Positions 1 through 10,757 are shown, counted from the first letter of the stretch. The stretch is 64,000 bases of DNA from Streptococcus suis (GCF_002960625.1 NZ_POJH01000030.1:62001-126000), one strand, 5' to 3'. The notes: generated by a model not told the origin, from the sequence alone. Numbers and translations: made by a program.

Positions 1-1
1 T

Positions 2-1642
2 GATTTGCGTGACCGCGAAGGTATTATGCAATTGGTCATCAATCCAGAACTTGTAGATCAAGATCTCATGACAACTGCTGAAAGCCTCCGTAGTGAATTC
101 GTTATCGAAGTGACGGGAACGGTTGTGGAGCGCGAACAAGCAAACGACAATATTCCAACAGGAGCGGTTGAACTGCAAGTAACCAGCTTGACAGTGCTCA
201 ACACGGCTAAGACAACTCCATTTGAAATCAAGGATGGCATTGAAGCCAGTGACGATACACGTTTGCGCTATCGCTATTTGGATCTTCGTCGTCCAGAAAT
301 GCTTAACAACTTCAAGTTGCGTGCAGCTGTAACCCACAGCATTCGTAACTACTTAGACGAGCTTGAATTTATCGATGTGGAAACGCCAATGTTGACCAAG
401 TCAACGCCAGAAGGTGCGCGTGATTACTTGGTACCTTCTCGTGTGTCAAAAGGTCACTTCTATGCCCTTCCACAAAGCCCACAGATTACTAAGCAGCTAT
501 TGATGAATGCTGGTTTTGACCGTTATTACCAAATCGTTAAGTGTTTCCGTGACGAAGATTTGCGTGGGGACCGTCAACCTGAGTTTACACAGGTTGACTT
601 AGAAACTTCATTCTTGAATGAAGTTGAAATCCAAGACATCGTAGAAGGCTTGATTGCTAAGGTCTTGAAAGATACCAAAGGGATCGACGTGACCTTGCCA
701 TTCCCACGTATGTCCTATGACCATGCTATGAATTTCTACGGTTCAGACAAGCCAGATACTCGTTTTGACATGCTTTTACAAGACTTGACAGAGGTTGTCA
801 AGGAAGTTGACTTCAAAGTCTTCTCAGAAGCACCTGTTGTAAAGGCTATTGTAGTCAAAGGTGCGGCGGACAGCTACTCTCGTAAGGATATTGATAAATT
901 AACAGAGTACGCCAAACAATTTGGTGCCAAGGGATTAGCTTGGGTTAAGGTTGACCAGGGGGAACTAGCGGGTCCAGTTGCCAAATTCTTGACAGCTATT
1001 ACTGCTGACTTGACAGCAAGTTTACAACTGGAAGACAAGGACTTAGTTCTCTTTGTGGCAGATGAATTGGAAGTTGCCAACAATACCTTGGGTGCTTTGC
1101 GTAATCGCTTGGCAAAAGAGCAAGGTTTGATTGACGAAAGTAAGTTCAACTTCCTTTGGATTGTGGACTGGCCAATGTTTGAGTGGTCAGAAGAAGAAGG
1201 ACGCTACATGAGTGCCCACCACCCATTCACCTTGCCAACAGCAGACACAGCTCATCATTTGGATGGTGATTTGGCACAAGTACGTGCGGTTGCCTATGAC
1301 ATTGTTCTAAATGGATATGAGCTTGGCGGCGGTAGCCTTCGTATCAACCAAAAAGAGGTGCAGGAGCAGATGTTCAAGGCACTTGGCTTCTCTGCAGAGG
1401 ATGCCCATGAGCAGTTTGGTTTCTTGCTAGAAGCTATGGACTATGGTTTCCCACCACATGGAGGATTGGCTATCGGTTTGGACCGTTTTGTCATGCTCTT
1501 GGCTGGTGAGGACAACATCCGTGAAGTCATTGCCTTTCCGAAGAACAACAAGGCATCTGATCCAATGACACAGGCTCCAAGCACAGTTGCATCAGCTCAA
1601 TTAGAGGAATTAGCTTTAGATATCACACTTGAAAATGAATAA
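2..1642 (+). CDS. aspS: Aspartyl-tRNA synthetase, 5' end outside window
   Basis: Charges tRNA-Asp with aspartate in the cytosol. The frame is open at the left edge, so about 40 residues of the N-terminal anticodon-binding OB fold are missing, judging from the family's usual ~585 residues. Class II motifs are visible: the [10 protein letters not shown] segment, the [13 protein letters not shown] loop, motif 2 in [15 protein letters not shown] and motif 3 in [13 protein letters not shown]. The bacterial insertion domain lies between motifs 2 and 3. The stop overlaps the start of the next gene, so the two are translationally linked. Identification is secure. Confidence 0.97.
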   Translation, partial: DLRDREGIMQLVINPELVDQDLMTTAESLRSEFVIEVTGTVVEREQANDNIPTGAVELQVTSLTVLNTAKTTPFEIKDGIEASDDTRLRYRYLDLRRPEMLNNFKLRAAVTHSIRNYLDELEFIDVETPMLTKSTPEGARDYLVPSRVSKGHFYALPQSPQITKQLLMNAGFDRYYQIVKCFRDEDLRGDRQPEFTQVDLETSFLNEVEIQDIVEGLIAKVLKDTKGIDVTLPFPRMSYDHAMNFYGSDKPDTRFDMLLQDLTEVVKEVDFKVFSEAPVVKAIVVKGAADSYSRKDIDKLTEYAKQFGAKGLAWVKVDQGELAGPVAKFLTAITADLTASLQLEDKDLVLFVADELEVANNTLGALRNRLAKEQGLIDESKFNFLWIVDWPMFEWSEEEGRYMSAHHPFTLPTADTAHHLDGDLAQVRAVAYDIVLNGYELGGGSLRINQKEVQEQMFKALGFSAEDAHEQFGFLLEAMDYGFPPHGGLAIGLDRFVMLLAGEDNIREVIAFPKNNKASDPMTQAPSTVASAQLEELALDITLENE

Positions 1643-2567
1643 ATTTTTCAGAAAACTGCGTGTAGGCTTTTTAAGAAAGGCCAGAAAGAATAAGTTTTGG
1701 TCAGTTATCTCAGGAATTTCTCGAGAAAAATATGCAGAACGGATATCGGGGTCCATTATTTATGGACTCCTATCTAGTATTGCAGTCAATTTTTTCTTTC
1801 GACCAGGTAATGTCTATTCATCGGGAGTGACTGGTATAGCTCAGATAGTTTCTGCCTTAGCTGCTTCTTATGCGGGTTGGAATCTACCAATCGCTGTGGT
1901 ATATTATGCCCTCAATATTCCCTTGCTCGTCATAGCCTGGTATAAAATTGGCTACAAGTTTACCATCTTTACCTTTATTACCGTATCTCTTAGCTCCTTG
2001 TTTATTCAGTTTATGCCTCCGGTCACATTGACAACTGATCCTCTGGTCAATGCTATTTTTGGTGGACTTATGCTAGGAACAGGGATTGGCTTTGCACTTA
2101 GGAATAATGTATCCAGTGGTGGTACTGATATTGTTTCCATCATCATTCGGCAAAAGACGGGACGGCAAGTTGGCTCCATTTCCCTGATTGTTAATATTAT
2201 GATTATGCTGATAGCGGGGATGACATTTGGCTGGAAGTATGCCTTGTATTCCATGGTTGCACTTTTCATCTCTAGTCGGATGACAGATGCTATTTTTGTC
2301 AAGCAGAAGCGAATGCAGGCCATGATTATTACCAATCAGCCAGACCGAGTTATTAAACAAATTCACAAGAAACTCAATCGTGGTGTGACTATCATCAATG
2401 GTGCGGAGGGTGCCTACAATCATGAGCAAAAAACGGTACTGATTACCATTATTACTCGTGCGGAGTTTAGTGAATTTAAGCAAATTATGAAAAAAGCAGA
2501 CCCAAGAGCTTTTGTATCTGTCGCGGACAATGTCAATATTATCGGGCATTTTGTGGAGAGTGAGTAG
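1635..2567 (+). CDS. YitT family membrane protein (DUF161/DUF2179)
   Basis: A polytopic membrane protein of about 310 residues with some five hydrophobic segments in the first ~200 residues, including glycine-rich [20 protein letters not shown], typical of the YitT family. It is followed by a soluble C-terminal DUF2179 domain (from about residue 210, [19 protein letters not shown]). The molecular function of the family is not established. Two starts are possible, TTG at 1629 and ATG at 1635; ATG is preferred. It overlaps aspS by 8 bases and stops one base before nrdI, so all three are probably co-transcribed. Confidence 0.85.
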   Translation: MNKFFRKLRVGFLRKARKNKFWSVISGISREKYAERISGSIIYGLLSSIAVNFFFRPGNVYSSGVTGIAQIVSALAASYAGWNLPIAVVYYALNIPLLVIAWYKIGYKFTIFTFITVSLSSLFIQFMPPVTLTTDPLVNAIFGGLMLGTGIGFALRNNVSSGGTDIVSIIIRQKTGRQVGSISLIVNIMIMLIAGMTFGWKYALYSMVALFISSRMTDAIFVKQKRMQAMIITNQPDRVIKQIHKKLNRGVTIINGAEGAYNHEQKTVLITIITRAEFSEFKQIMKKADPRAFVSVADNVNIIGHFVESE

Positions 2568-2568
2568 G

Positions 2569-3021
2569 ATGAAGAAAAAAATCTATCTGGTATATATCAG
2601 TTTGAGTGGCAATACGGAAAGTTTTGTAAAACGTTTGAAGTCATTTTTCCAATTTCAGACAGATTGGGACCTTGAACTGGTTCATGTCAAGGACCTGGTC
2701 AAGCAGGATATTCCTTTCTATCAGCTAGATGCGCCATTTGTGGCTTTTCTACCAACTTATTTAGAAGGTGGAAATGGAGTGGACAATGGAGATGTGGAGA
2801 TTTTAACAAATCCCCTTGGAGATTTCATCGCTTTGGGCACAAATGCAGAGCTCTGTCTGGGGGTTGTTGGCTCAGGCAATCGGAATTTCAACAACCAATA
2901 TTGTCTGACTGCCAAGCAGTATTCTGAGCGCTTTGGATTCCCTGTTATTGATACCTTTGAATTGCGTGGTATGCAGAATGATATTGAACGCATTGGTCGG
3001 AGAATCATGGAATTGATGTGA
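2569..3021 (+). CDS. nrdI: NrdI flavodoxin, class Ib ribonucleotide reductase activator
   Basis: NrdI is a small flavodoxin that supplies the oxidant used to assemble the dimanganese-tyrosyl cofactor of NrdF. The 150-residue product opens with a flavodoxin-like strand and the FMN phosphate loop SLSGNTESF. It also has the family's LPTYLEGGNG and VVGSGNRNFN segments. The ATG at 2569 was chosen because translation would begin just after the upstream stop, in a GGAT context; an in-frame start at 2512 lies inside the YitT gene. No nrdE or nrdF is present here, so it is a detached nrdI. Confidence 0.9.
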   Translation: MKKKIYLVYISLSGNTESFVKRLKSFFQFQTDWDLELVHVKDLVKQDIPFYQLDAPFVAFLPTYLEGGNGVDNGDVEILTNPLGDFIALGTNAELCLGVVGSGNRNFNNQYCLTAKQYSERFGFPVIDTFELRGMQNDIERIGRRIMELM

Positions 3022-3039
3022 AATGCAATAGATAACAAA

Positions 3040-3094
3040 AATGAATGTATAATAAGTCTGTAAAGGAAGCTTACTATACATTCATTTATTTTTT
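3040..3094 (+). terminator. Terminator after nrdI
   Basis: A 17-bp stem with a single A-C mismatch (3040-3056 with 3070-3086), followed by a T-rich run, ends the aspS-yitT-nrdI transcript. Its right arm overlaps the 3' end of a decayed minus-strand gene. Confidence 0.75.
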
Positions 3095-3369
3095 CTTGAA
3101 GAGTCTTAGATAATCTTGTTCACTGAGATACAAAAATGGTTCGGCTACCTTATAATATATGGTAAAAGACAAGATAGTCAACTAGCATTATGCAACGAGT
3201 GGTATATGGGGATATGATAGTAGACTCCACTCTTTCATCGACATTAAAATCATCTTCAGGAAAAATCTCTAGTCTTTGTAAATCATACAGGATATTATTT
3301 ATAGTATTATCACCAGTTCTTTTTGAGAAATAAGTATTTTCAATATAAGACTTGAGGGTACGAAGTTAC
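3086..3369 (-). pseudogene. Decayed 3' remnant of an unidentified gene
   Basis: Read on the minus strand, two overlapping frames together look like one protein C-terminus. The first runs from RTLKSYIENTYF through NNILYDLQRLEIFPEDDF to CIMLVDYLVFYHIL and stops. A frame shift then continues as YKVAEPFLYLSEQDYLRLFKKK and stops at 3086. There is no start codon or ribosome site, and an in-frame stop lies just upstream. I do not recognise the parent family. It occupies most of the 527-base gap between nrdI and the large surface protein. Confidence 0.5.
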
Positions 3370-3482
3370 TCTAATACATTATGTGTCTAGTTTTAAAAGA
3401 CCCAATAAAAATAATGTTTTTCTGTTTAATATTATATAATTCTTAAAATGTTCGATTTTTACTAAAATAGCATATATCTATC

Positions 3483-3509
3483 TTGACATCTAATATTTTT
3501 ATGTATAAA
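3483..3509 (+). promoter_or_regulatory. Promoter of the large surface protein gene
   Basis: A TTGACA -35 box (3483-3488) and a TATAAA -10 box preceded by TG (3504-3509) are separated by 15 bases. The short spacer is partly compensated by the TG extension. An AGGAG ribosome site follows, 7 bases before ATG 3549. Confidence 0.6.
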
Positions 3510-3548
3510 ATGAAATTGATTTAAAATTAAAAATATAGGAGATTGTAT

Positions 3549-6500
3549 ATGAAATATGGCTTTAAGCGTTTTGGAACACAAGAAAGAAAGCGCTTTCGGT
3601 ATGGGGTTCGTAAGTTTTCTGGTTTAGGAGTAGCATCTGCACTTTTAGGAGTCGGTCTTGTGTCAGCTGTACCAGTCCTGGCAGAGAGTGGAACTGCGAC
3701 TGTTCGCTACGATTATGTGACAACGGATGAGTTAACTGAGGCAGAAAAGCAGGCGCTTGTTAGTGAATTGCCAAAAGAAGTGACAGCGGATGCTACTTAT
3801 TATTTGGTTTATCGCAAGGCAGGTTCGGATGTTCTTCCTAAGACAGGTACAGTATCCTCGCTTTTGACAGGTGCTGTCGGTGCTGGTCTTTTGATTATCG
3901 CTATAGCTGTCGGTCGCAAGAATAAGAAGGCTGTTCGCTCTGCCATGTTTCTGACAATAGTAGGTGGTAGCCTGGTTGTGACTTCTGCATCTGCTGTGAC
4001 CGTGGCGACTTTAGCCAAGTACAGCCAGACTCGTATCTTAGAAGTTGGTTCCAGCTTACCAGACGGAAAAATTACTATAGCCGGTTATAATTTTGTAGGT
4101 TATTTAGGAGATTCTGAGAATATTGTCCAGTCTGAAGAAAAAGTAGTCCTACAAGAAGATAGAGAGAAAGCGGAAGAAAAAAATGAACAAGTAACAAAAG
4201 CAACTTCGCTTCCGGCAGTGATTGAGCAATCGACTGTGGAAAAGATTGTGGTAGACCATCCTGTAGATGAAGCGACTACTCAAGTAGAGCAAACAACTCC
4301 GCCAGCTGTAGATGTAAAGGAAGGTTCTGTTAATACGGACTCAATAGTGGAACAACCTACGGAAGTAGCAGAAGCTGAGAAGACTTATCTTAATAAGGAA
4401 ACGGTAACAGAAACTATAAAAGTTGATGAGCAGGGGCAGTTACTTACGGATATAACTGGCTATGTTTTGGTATCTACAAGTAATCCTGTTAAGTCAGAAC
4501 GAACAGTAGATAATATTTTACAGACAGTCTATACAGTGACGGAAATCTATAAGAAGGCTGAGACAACTTTGAACGAAGTCAGTGAGTTTGATTTTGCCAC
4601 AATCACATCTGCAACTATGAGTGTTCCGACGGTAAATGAGGAAGTTATTTCTGAGGAAATCATTGTGAGCGAGCAACAGGTGGAGGAGAGTGTAGAAGTT
4701 TCTTCCTCAGTCACAACTACCTTAGGCATTTCTGTTGAAGAAGGAGTTGATAGCACAGAAAATGGGCAGGTTTCAGGTGCAACCGCTGCCAATATTGGCG
4801 ATTCGAACACCAATGCAACAGATATTGAAACTGGTAATAAAACGGATGGAAATAGCCAAAGCGAAGGAGTTCAGCCAAGCACGACTCCAATTTTACCAGA
4901 AACAGAGAAAGTGTTAAAAACAGTCGAGATACATACTACTGTACGTACTGTTCGTTTGACGGAGGAAATTCCGTTTGAAGTAGTATTGAAAGAGGACACA
5001 ACACTTCCTGCAAATCAAACGGTAGTGGAGCAGGAAGGTCAAATGGGACAACGGATTACAGTTCAGGAAATTCGTTTGGTTGATGGAGTTGAAACGGAAC
5101 GTAACCTTATTTCTGAAAATGAAGAGCGAGCTCCGAAGAACCATATTATCAGGGTTGGAACAGGGAGTTCTGTTATAAAAAATGATACATCGGTATCATC
5201 TAGTGAATCAGCTTCAACTGGACCAACAGAAAAAAATCATCAAGTATTAACTGAAGTTATTGATAAACCTTCTGTTGCAGAACAAGTTACGACTGGTGTT
5301 CAAGAAACGTATTCTATTGAAATTAACGAAATAATTCTTGATAAGGAGGTTCCACAAGAAGAAATCGTCCGTTTAGTTGAAGTTGATAGTCGATACATAA
5401 ACTTGGCAAATCTTTCAAATCCTAATCTCTCTCAAGTAAAAATTGTAGATATTTATGATTCTAGCTTACAGGCGGGAACTCGTCAGCTAGAATCCATTCA
5501 AGCAGCCTATGTCACTTTAAATATTCGTAAAAAACAAGAAGGTGAAGACAATGCTGATACGACGGAGCTAGTATATACTCGAGAATTGCCTGTTATTACA
5601 AAAGTTTATAAAATTGGAACTCAAGCAATAGATAGAACAGGTAAACCAATCGAGAAAATTGCTGTTTCTGGATATGTTTATAATCAAGAAGGGCTAGCTT
5701 TAGAAGAGAATGAAGTGCGTGTTGTTTTAGATGGTAAATTGGTAGATACTATTAAAACAGATGTAGAGGGTTATACCTACACTCATTTAGTACCTAATAA
5801 AGTTTATACTCTGGAATCGGGACAGTTTAAATCACAAGTGATGGCTATTAGTGGCACTGATCCACTTGTTATCAATGAACAAGGTCAATTTTTACTTGGT
5901 AAACGGATTGCAGATGAAACTGGACGAGTGCAGTTGAATCCTCAGATAATCTACCTAAATGATGCCTATTATCAAACTCTTGAAGATAATGGATTGTCAG
6001 TTGTACTGTCTAATGAGCTAGACGTACAGGTAGGCGATGTAATAGTCATCCCTCCTACTAAGATTTATGAAACTTTGAAGGCTATTAAAGTTACTAAAGT
6101 CATTAATCAGAATGGTCAAGCTACAGTCTTATATGAACAGCCTAATATTTTTGAAGTAATTAAAGATATTGATATTGACAAATTTGAGTTTGATCTTTCA
6201 GAAGCTGTTTTTATCCCAAGTGATGGAGTAAAGGTAGTTAATAGGAGCGAGAGTAACGAAAGTACGTTGCGAACTATTGAAATTAGTCGGGAAGTGGTCC
6301 TATCAAAAGAAATAGAAAAACTGAAGGGTAAAATTGAACTTGAAGTTGGAGGAAAATTTACTTCAAAAGCTATATCATTAAATAGTTGGTTCCCGACGGT
6401 AGATATAGCTAACTTAGATTTAGAGTTCGAGAAAAATATAAAACTTTCAGGAGGGTTAACGTTTGGCAACGAAAAAACAGGTAAGCTTAAAGACTTAGGA

Positions 6501-8519
6501 ACTGTTACGATTGAATTAGGAAAATTGGAATTGCCAATTGCAACTGGAGTCGGTAGCGTTGAAATTCCATTATTTATAGAGTATTCAATTGATGGTTCTA
6601 TTTCAATTACAGTAGGTTATGAGCTTCAAAATAAAGTAAAGTTTGAAATGCAAAACTGGATTCCTAAATTTAATAAACCAGAAAGTTCTGGAAAACCTTC
6701 TCTTGGCAATTTAGAATTTGAAGCAACGCTACAAGTCGGTCCATCTATGGATATTACTGCTGAAATTTTACAAATAGATATTTTATCTCTTAAACCATGG
6801 GGAGGTCTTGGTATTGAAGGCGAAGGTAGTATAAAGTTAAGTGATTTAATAGAGGACATTAGTGATAAAGAAGTATTAAAATCTATTTGGAAAGATATCG
6901 AAGGCAAGTTCAGTATATATAGATTCATAAATATTGGTGCGGAAATAGATATTATTAAAGCTCTTAAAGAAAAGTTTCCATGGCTTGCTGAAAAAATTAG
7001 AAAACTGGAACTTGAGAGCGAGGTGACTCTACTAGATATTAGAGATATTTTTCTAACATATTCTAAAGAAACTACTGCTACTGCGGAGAGTGATAGCAAG
7101 AATAAAACGGAGAACGTAGATAAAACGGAAAATGTAGATAAAACGTCCATAGTAACTGGGAATGATTTACTTCTTGATCGCATTACCAATCCATTCACAT
7201 TCTCAAGTGGTGCAGGAGCATGGGGTACTGGTTTGAAATTGCAATCAAATGGTCATTTTGAAGGTAGCTTCCATGACAGTAATTATGGTATTCAGGATGA
7301 AAAGTCACCAAACGGACAACGCTTCTATTCTAATTTTAAAGGTAGATTTACGAATCCTGAATTGATCGGTAACAATAAATACAAAATGACATTGTTGGAA
7401 TTGAGTTATGATCCTGTTGGTAAGGTAGAATATAAGGATGGAGTAAAATTAGAATCATCCTATCCATACGGTGTACATAATAAGGACACTTATGATGCTA
7501 AAGAGAAGAAAGAATTTATTCTATATCTACCAGGAGCCAAGAAATCAGATCTCGAAGAAATAGTTCAGTTAGAAGCTAGAAATAGCATTATTGATGATAC
7601 GTTGGTAGATTATATACTGTATAATGTTACTAATAAGGCGACATTTATTTCTAGATTCTTTGATTTTGATGGAATTAGGAAGGTGATTGATGAAGCGCCT
7701 GTGGATGTTCTTTCACTATCATCAAGTAAAACATTTAAACTGGTAATGGACTGGACTCGTATTCCAGGGAAGCAGGAGAGTTTTGGGCAAATTGTTCAAT
7801 ATGATTTAGATTCTGTCATTGATTCCTATAATACTTATCAGCCAACCACCTATCAATTACAAGATGTACTGATAGAGTTGGATGCTATTAGCATTGATAA
7901 ATCATTGTTAGATTACGATACATCAAGTTTTATCAACTTATTTACAGAACATAATATTCGTACAAGGTGGATTTACCTTGCAAAAGATAAAACATTATTA
8001 TTTGCATATGTTGGTGGTCGTGGAGGGTATATCCCGCCAATCATTATTGCTCCTCAATCAGAGTGGAAATTGAAGGGGGATACTGTAATTATTCCAACTT
8101 ACTATATGAATGGTGAGCAGCGTGTAAATATGCAAGAATTTGCTATAAAACCTAATAATAAGGACTATTCTGGAGGTAAGGAGAAATCTAAACACTATGT
8201 TGATTCTGTTCGATTCTTAGATAAAGAGCGACAAGATCGATCTCTAAAAAATTGGGTAGTAAGAACTTATCTTAGAACAGAGAAAGAAACGAGATTTGAT
8301 GTTTATGATTACCAAGTTCAAACTCGCAAAGAAGACGGGTTGACAATCTTTGAAGTTAGAGCAAATCATAGTACGCCAAACATGCAGGCGGCAGGTGCTG
8401 ATAAAAATATAAATTCGTTAGTTGCTACCTATAGACAGAATGCTATCGGGGAACTAGAGAAACTGATTCCTTCTAAAAATGATTGGATGAAGGTGGCTAA
8501 TCGAGTTAATCTTTATTAA
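3549..8519 (+). CDS. Large G5-domain surface protein with N-terminal LPKTG anchor
   Basis: A 1656-residue secreted protein. Residues 17-45 form a YSIRK-like signal peptide (FRYGVRKFSGLGVASALLG). An LPKTG sortase motif sits at 96-100, followed by a membrane segment (about 104-121), RKNKK, and a second membrane segment (about 133-155). A Glu/Thr/Val-rich stalk follows, then a G5 domain at about 455-535. The remaining ~1100 residues are beta-rich and unrecognised. There is no C-terminal LPXTG. The N-terminal layout is that of streptococcal M26 proteases (IgA1 protease, ZmpB), but I see no HExxH zinc site, so protease activity is not supported. The start at 3549 is set by its AGGAG site; a TTG 6 bases upstream is less likely. 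The second half is more AT-rich than the neighbouring core genes. Confidence 0.85.
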   Translation: MKYGFKRFGTQERKRFRYGVRKFSGLGVASALLGVGLVSAVPVLAESGTATVRYDYVTTDELTEAEKQALVSELPKEVTADATYYLVYRKAGSDVLPKTGTVSSLLTGAVGAGLLIIAIAVGRKNKKAVRSAMFLTIVGGSLVVTSASAVTVATLAKYSQTRILEVGSSLPDGKITIAGYNFVGYLGDSENIVQSEEKVVLQEDREKAEEKNEQVTKATSLPAVIEQSTVEKIVVDHPVDEATTQVEQTTPPAVDVKEGSVNTDSIVEQPTEVAEAEKTYLNKETVTETIKVDEQGQLLTDITGYVLVSTSNPVKSERTVDNILQTVYTVTEIYKKAETTLNEVSEFDFATITSATMSVPTVNEEVISEEIIVSEQQVEESVEVSSSVTTTLGISVEEGVDSTENGQVSGATAANIGDSNTNATDIETGNKTDGNSQSEGVQPSTTPILPETEKVLKTVEIHTTVRTVRLTEEIPFEVVLKEDTTLPANQTVVEQEGQMGQRITVQEIRLVDGVETERNLISENEERAPKNHIIRVGTGSSVIKNDTSVSSSESASTGPTEKNHQVLTEVIDKPSVAEQVTTGVQETYSIEINEIILDKEVPQEEIVRLVEVDSRYINLANLSNPNLSQVKIVDIYDSSLQAGTRQLESIQAAYVTLNIRKKQEGEDNADTTELVYTRELPVITKVYKIGTQAIDRTGKPIEKIAVSGYVYNQEGLALEENEVRVVLDGKLVDTIKTDVEGYTYTHLVPNKVYTLESGQFKSQVMAISGTDPLVINEQGQFLLGKRIADETGRVQLNPQIIYLNDAYYQTLEDNGLSVVLSNELDVQVGDVIVIPPTKIYETLKAIKVTKVINQNGQATVLYEQPNIFEVIKDIDIDKFEFDLSEAVFIPSDGVKVVNRSESNESTLRTIEISREVVLSKEIEKLKGKIELEVGGKFTSKAISLNSWFPTVDIANLDLEFEKNIKLSGGLTFGNEKTGKLKDLGTVTIELGKLELPIATGVGSVEIPLFIEYSIDGSISITVGYELQNKVKFEMQNWIPKFNKPESSGKPSLGNLEFEATLQVGPSMDITAEILQIDILSLKPWGGLGIEGEGSIKLSDLIEDISDKEVLKSIWKDIEGKFSIYRFINIGAEIDIIKALKEKFPWLAEKIRKLELESEVTLLDIRDIFLTYSKETTATAESDSKNKTENVDKTENVDKTSIVTGNDLLLDRITNPFTFSSGAGAWGTGLKLQSNGHFEGSFHDSNYGIQDEKSPNGQRFYSNFKGRFTNPELIGNNKYKMTLLELSYDPVGKVEYKDGVKLESSYPYGVHNKDTYDAKEKKEFILYLPGAKKSDLEEIVQLEARNSIIDDTLVDYILYNVTNKATFISRFFDFDGIRKVIDEAPVDVLSLSSSKTFKLVMDWTRIPGKQESFGQIVQYDLDSVIDSYNTYQPTTYQLQDVLIELDAISIDKSLLDYDTSSFINLFTEHNIRTRWIYLAKDKTLLFAYVGGRGGYIPPIIIAPQSEWKLKGDTVIIPTYYMNGEQRVNMQEFAIKPNNKDYSGGKEKSKHYVDSVRFLDKERQDRSLKNWVVRTYLRTEKETRFDVYDYQVQTRKEDGLTIFEVRANHSTPNMQAAGADKNINSLVATYRQNAIGELEKLIPSKNDWMKVANRVNLY

Positions 8520-8537
8520 TTTGTCAACCATAGTCTA

Positions 8538-8568
8538 AACAACTCAGCTTTATGCTGGGTTGTTTTTT
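8538..8568 (+). terminator. Terminator of the large surface protein gene
   Basis: An 11-bp stem AACAACTCAGC / GCTGGGTTGTT with a 5-base loop runs into six T. Confidence 0.85.
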
Positions 8569-8682
8569 GGTACACAAAAAACTCACCAGCATGACTGATG
8601 AGTTCTAAGGAGATTTATGAAAAATATTTAGGAGTGACTATAGTATAGCCTATATTTCTTTCGCTAACATCCGTCTTAGGTC

Positions 8683-10734
8683 CTATTTATCTTCCAAAAT
8701 ACAAATACTTTGTCCAGCAAGGGTAATTTGCTGGGCTTTTTTATCGTCAACTGGTGGGAAGCTGAAGCGAATGGTTTGCTCTTTTTCGTTTTCGAAAACA
8801 AAATCGCTATCCGCAAAGTTGATAATGAACTGGATAGTCTTGTCGCCATTTGTGACTTGATAGCGGAGGACGTATTCGGTCAGCCAGTAGAAATCACAGG
8901 TTTCTTGAATGGTTTCATAGCTGTCCTGACTTAGAATTGGATTGTTTTTACGGAAGGCAATCAATTCTTGGATAAATTCAATATGTTCCTTATAGTGAAC
9001 AGCCCGTGTCCAGTCTAGGCGATTGATTCTATCCGGAATATTGTAAGTATTATCAATTTCATCCTTGGTACGGAAGAATTCTTGTCCGCTATGAATAAAG
9101 GCCATCCCTTGGGAAATGAGGACCAATTGTAGCCCAAAGCTAGCAGCCCGTTTTTGTTGCTGAGGTGTCCAGTCTGGATGTTCAATATGGAAGTAATCAA
9201 AGGCCGTTGCATTATCATGACACTCAATATAGTTAAGTGACTGTTGCGGTGTGATGAAGTGGCTGTAGCGGCTTCCAGTCAGGAGATGTTGCACTTTTTC
9301 GTGTAGTTGTTTGTCAACTAGACGGGTAGGGTTGAGCAAGAGTTTCTTGAAGGTATCCCGATAGTCATCGTTGAAGAAACTCACTTCTGGAAGCTGGTCA
9401 GCATTGTACTGGTGTGCCAGTTTTTCATAGTCTAGACCAGTTGCCATCTTCCAACCTTCGCCATAGAGATAGATATTTGGATGAATGGCTGATAATTCCT
9501 CTTGGATTTGGTTGATGGTTTGGCTGTCCAAAATCCCCATCAAGTCGAAACGGAAGCCATCAAAACCATAGATACTGGTCCATTGGCGGAGGGATTGCTT
9601 GATGTAGTTACGGACCATGCTGCGTTCGCTAGCGACATCGTTGCCACAGAAAGTACCATCCGTCCGCATACCATGCTCGTTGTAACGGTAGAAATAACCA
9701 GGGACAATCAGTTCAAATGCGTATTTCTCAGCATGATAAACATGGTTGTAAACAACGTCCATATTGACGGAAATATCGGCATCGTGATAGGCTTGAATGG
9801 CCTCTTGGAGTTCTAGAATGCGAGCATAGGGGTCGTTTGGCAGGCTGGAGAAGGATCCTTCAGGCAGATTGTACTGCATAGGGTCGTACCCCCAGTTGTA
9901 AACAGCTTGGGGTTTGTTTTCATCTACACTGCCAAAATCATACACTGGTAAGAGTTGAATATGGGTAACGCCCAAGTTTTTGATATAGTCCATGCCAAGC
10001 TGCATACCGTCTAAGATAGGAGATTCGGTTAGACCCAGGAATTGGCTACGGTGTTTGAAGCCTGCTTCTGTCTGCCAGGAGAAATCACGGACGCTCATTT
10101 CATAGACAATAGCCTGAGAGATAGGGCGTTGAGTCTTGGCACGACGAACCTTGTGGAGCTTACTTGGGTTGATGACGTAGCTATCGCCAGAATTAGCCTT
10201 GGAAGAAAGGGCATAGGGGTCATGAACAGAAATCCACTCGCCATTGACTTTGTGGAGATAGTGGTAGCTTTGACTGTCCAAATCACCCTCTACTGTGACC
10301 TGCCAGACACCTTTTGAACCCCTTGTCATGGCATACGGTGTTCCCTCAAGGACTAAAAATACCTGCTTGGAGATAGGTGCCCAGAGTTTGAAGATTGTGG
10401 ACTGAGGGCTATAAGTTGCCCCCAAATCACTGCCATCATAGGTATAGTTTTGTTCGAAAATAGCAGAGCGGACAATATGACCATAGCCTAGCTCTGTTTT
10501 ATTGCGGTCTTGATCGTAAATGGCATAGTCCTTGTCCAAATTTAAGGCGTGTAGGCTGGTCAGATAGTAGAGAACCAGGTTTTCTACCTCTAGACAGGAA
10601 TGAATGAAAAGTTGAGATGTGGCATCGTCGGACTCGAGGGAAAAACTCATGTGTTCGGTATCAAATCGTTTTTCCATAACCAAGCGAATAGTAGCTACAT
10701 CATCTAGAAATGCTTGAAATTGTCGTAATGCCAT
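8683..10734 (-). CDS. pulA: Type I pullulanase, cytosolic
   Basis: Hydrolyses alpha-1,6 branch points of maltodextrins or glycogen-derived limit dextrins. The 683-residue product has no signal peptide, so it acts on imported branched maltodextrins. An N-terminal CBM48-like domain (TIFKLWAPISKQVFLVLEG) precedes the GH13 barrel. The pullulanase signature YNWGYDP, the nucleophile region GFDGFRFDLMG, the acid residue in YLYGEGWKM and ECHDNATAFD are all visible. It lies 23 bases downstream of malR and is the last gene of the maltodextrin operon. Its cell-surface counterpart would be a different, LPXTG-anchored gene. Confidence 0.93.
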   Translation of the reverse strand: MALRQFQAFLDDVATIRLVMEKRFDTEHMSFSLESDDATSQLFIHSCLEVENLVLYYLTSLHALNLDKDYAIYDQDRNKTELGYGHIVRSAIFEQNYTYDGSDLGATYSPQSTIFKLWAPISKQVFLVLEGTPYAMTRGSKGVWQVTVEGDLDSQSYHYLHKVNGEWISVHDPYALSSKANSGDSYVINPSKLHKVRRAKTQRPISQAIVYEMSVRDFSWQTEAGFKHRSQFLGLTESPILDGMQLGMDYIKNLGVTHIQLLPVYDFGSVDENKPQAVYNWGYDPMQYNLPEGSFSSLPNDPYARILELQEAIQAYHDADISVNMDVVYNHVYHAEKYAFELIVPGYFYRYNEHGMRTDGTFCGNDVASERSMVRNYIKQSLRQWTSIYGFDGFRFDLMGILDSQTINQIQEELSAIHPNIYLYGEGWKMATGLDYEKLAHQYNADQLPEVSFFNDDYRDTFKKLLLNPTRLVDKQLHEKVQHLLTGSRYSHFITPQQSLNYIECHDNATAFDYFHIEHPDWTPQQQKRAASFGLQLVLISQGMAFIHSGQEFFRTKDEIDNTYNIPDRINRLDWTRAVHYKEHIEFIQELIAFRKNNPILSQDSYETIQETCDFYWLTEYVLRYQVTNGDKTIQFIINFADSDFVFENEKEQTIRFSFPPVDDKKAQQITLAGQSICILEDK

Positions 10735-10757
10735 GAGCCGAACGGCTCCTTTCTAGG

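Noticed and set aside
6626..7198. 190-codon minus-strand frame inside the large surface protein
   Set aside because: A hydrophobic-looking product arises from the complement of a beta-rich, Lys/Glu-rich coding region; there is no promoter or ribosome site.
3549..8519. Calling the large surface protein an IgA1 or Zmp metalloprotease
   Set aside because: Only the N-terminal anchor and G5 domain match; no HExxH zinc motif was found on reading the sequence.
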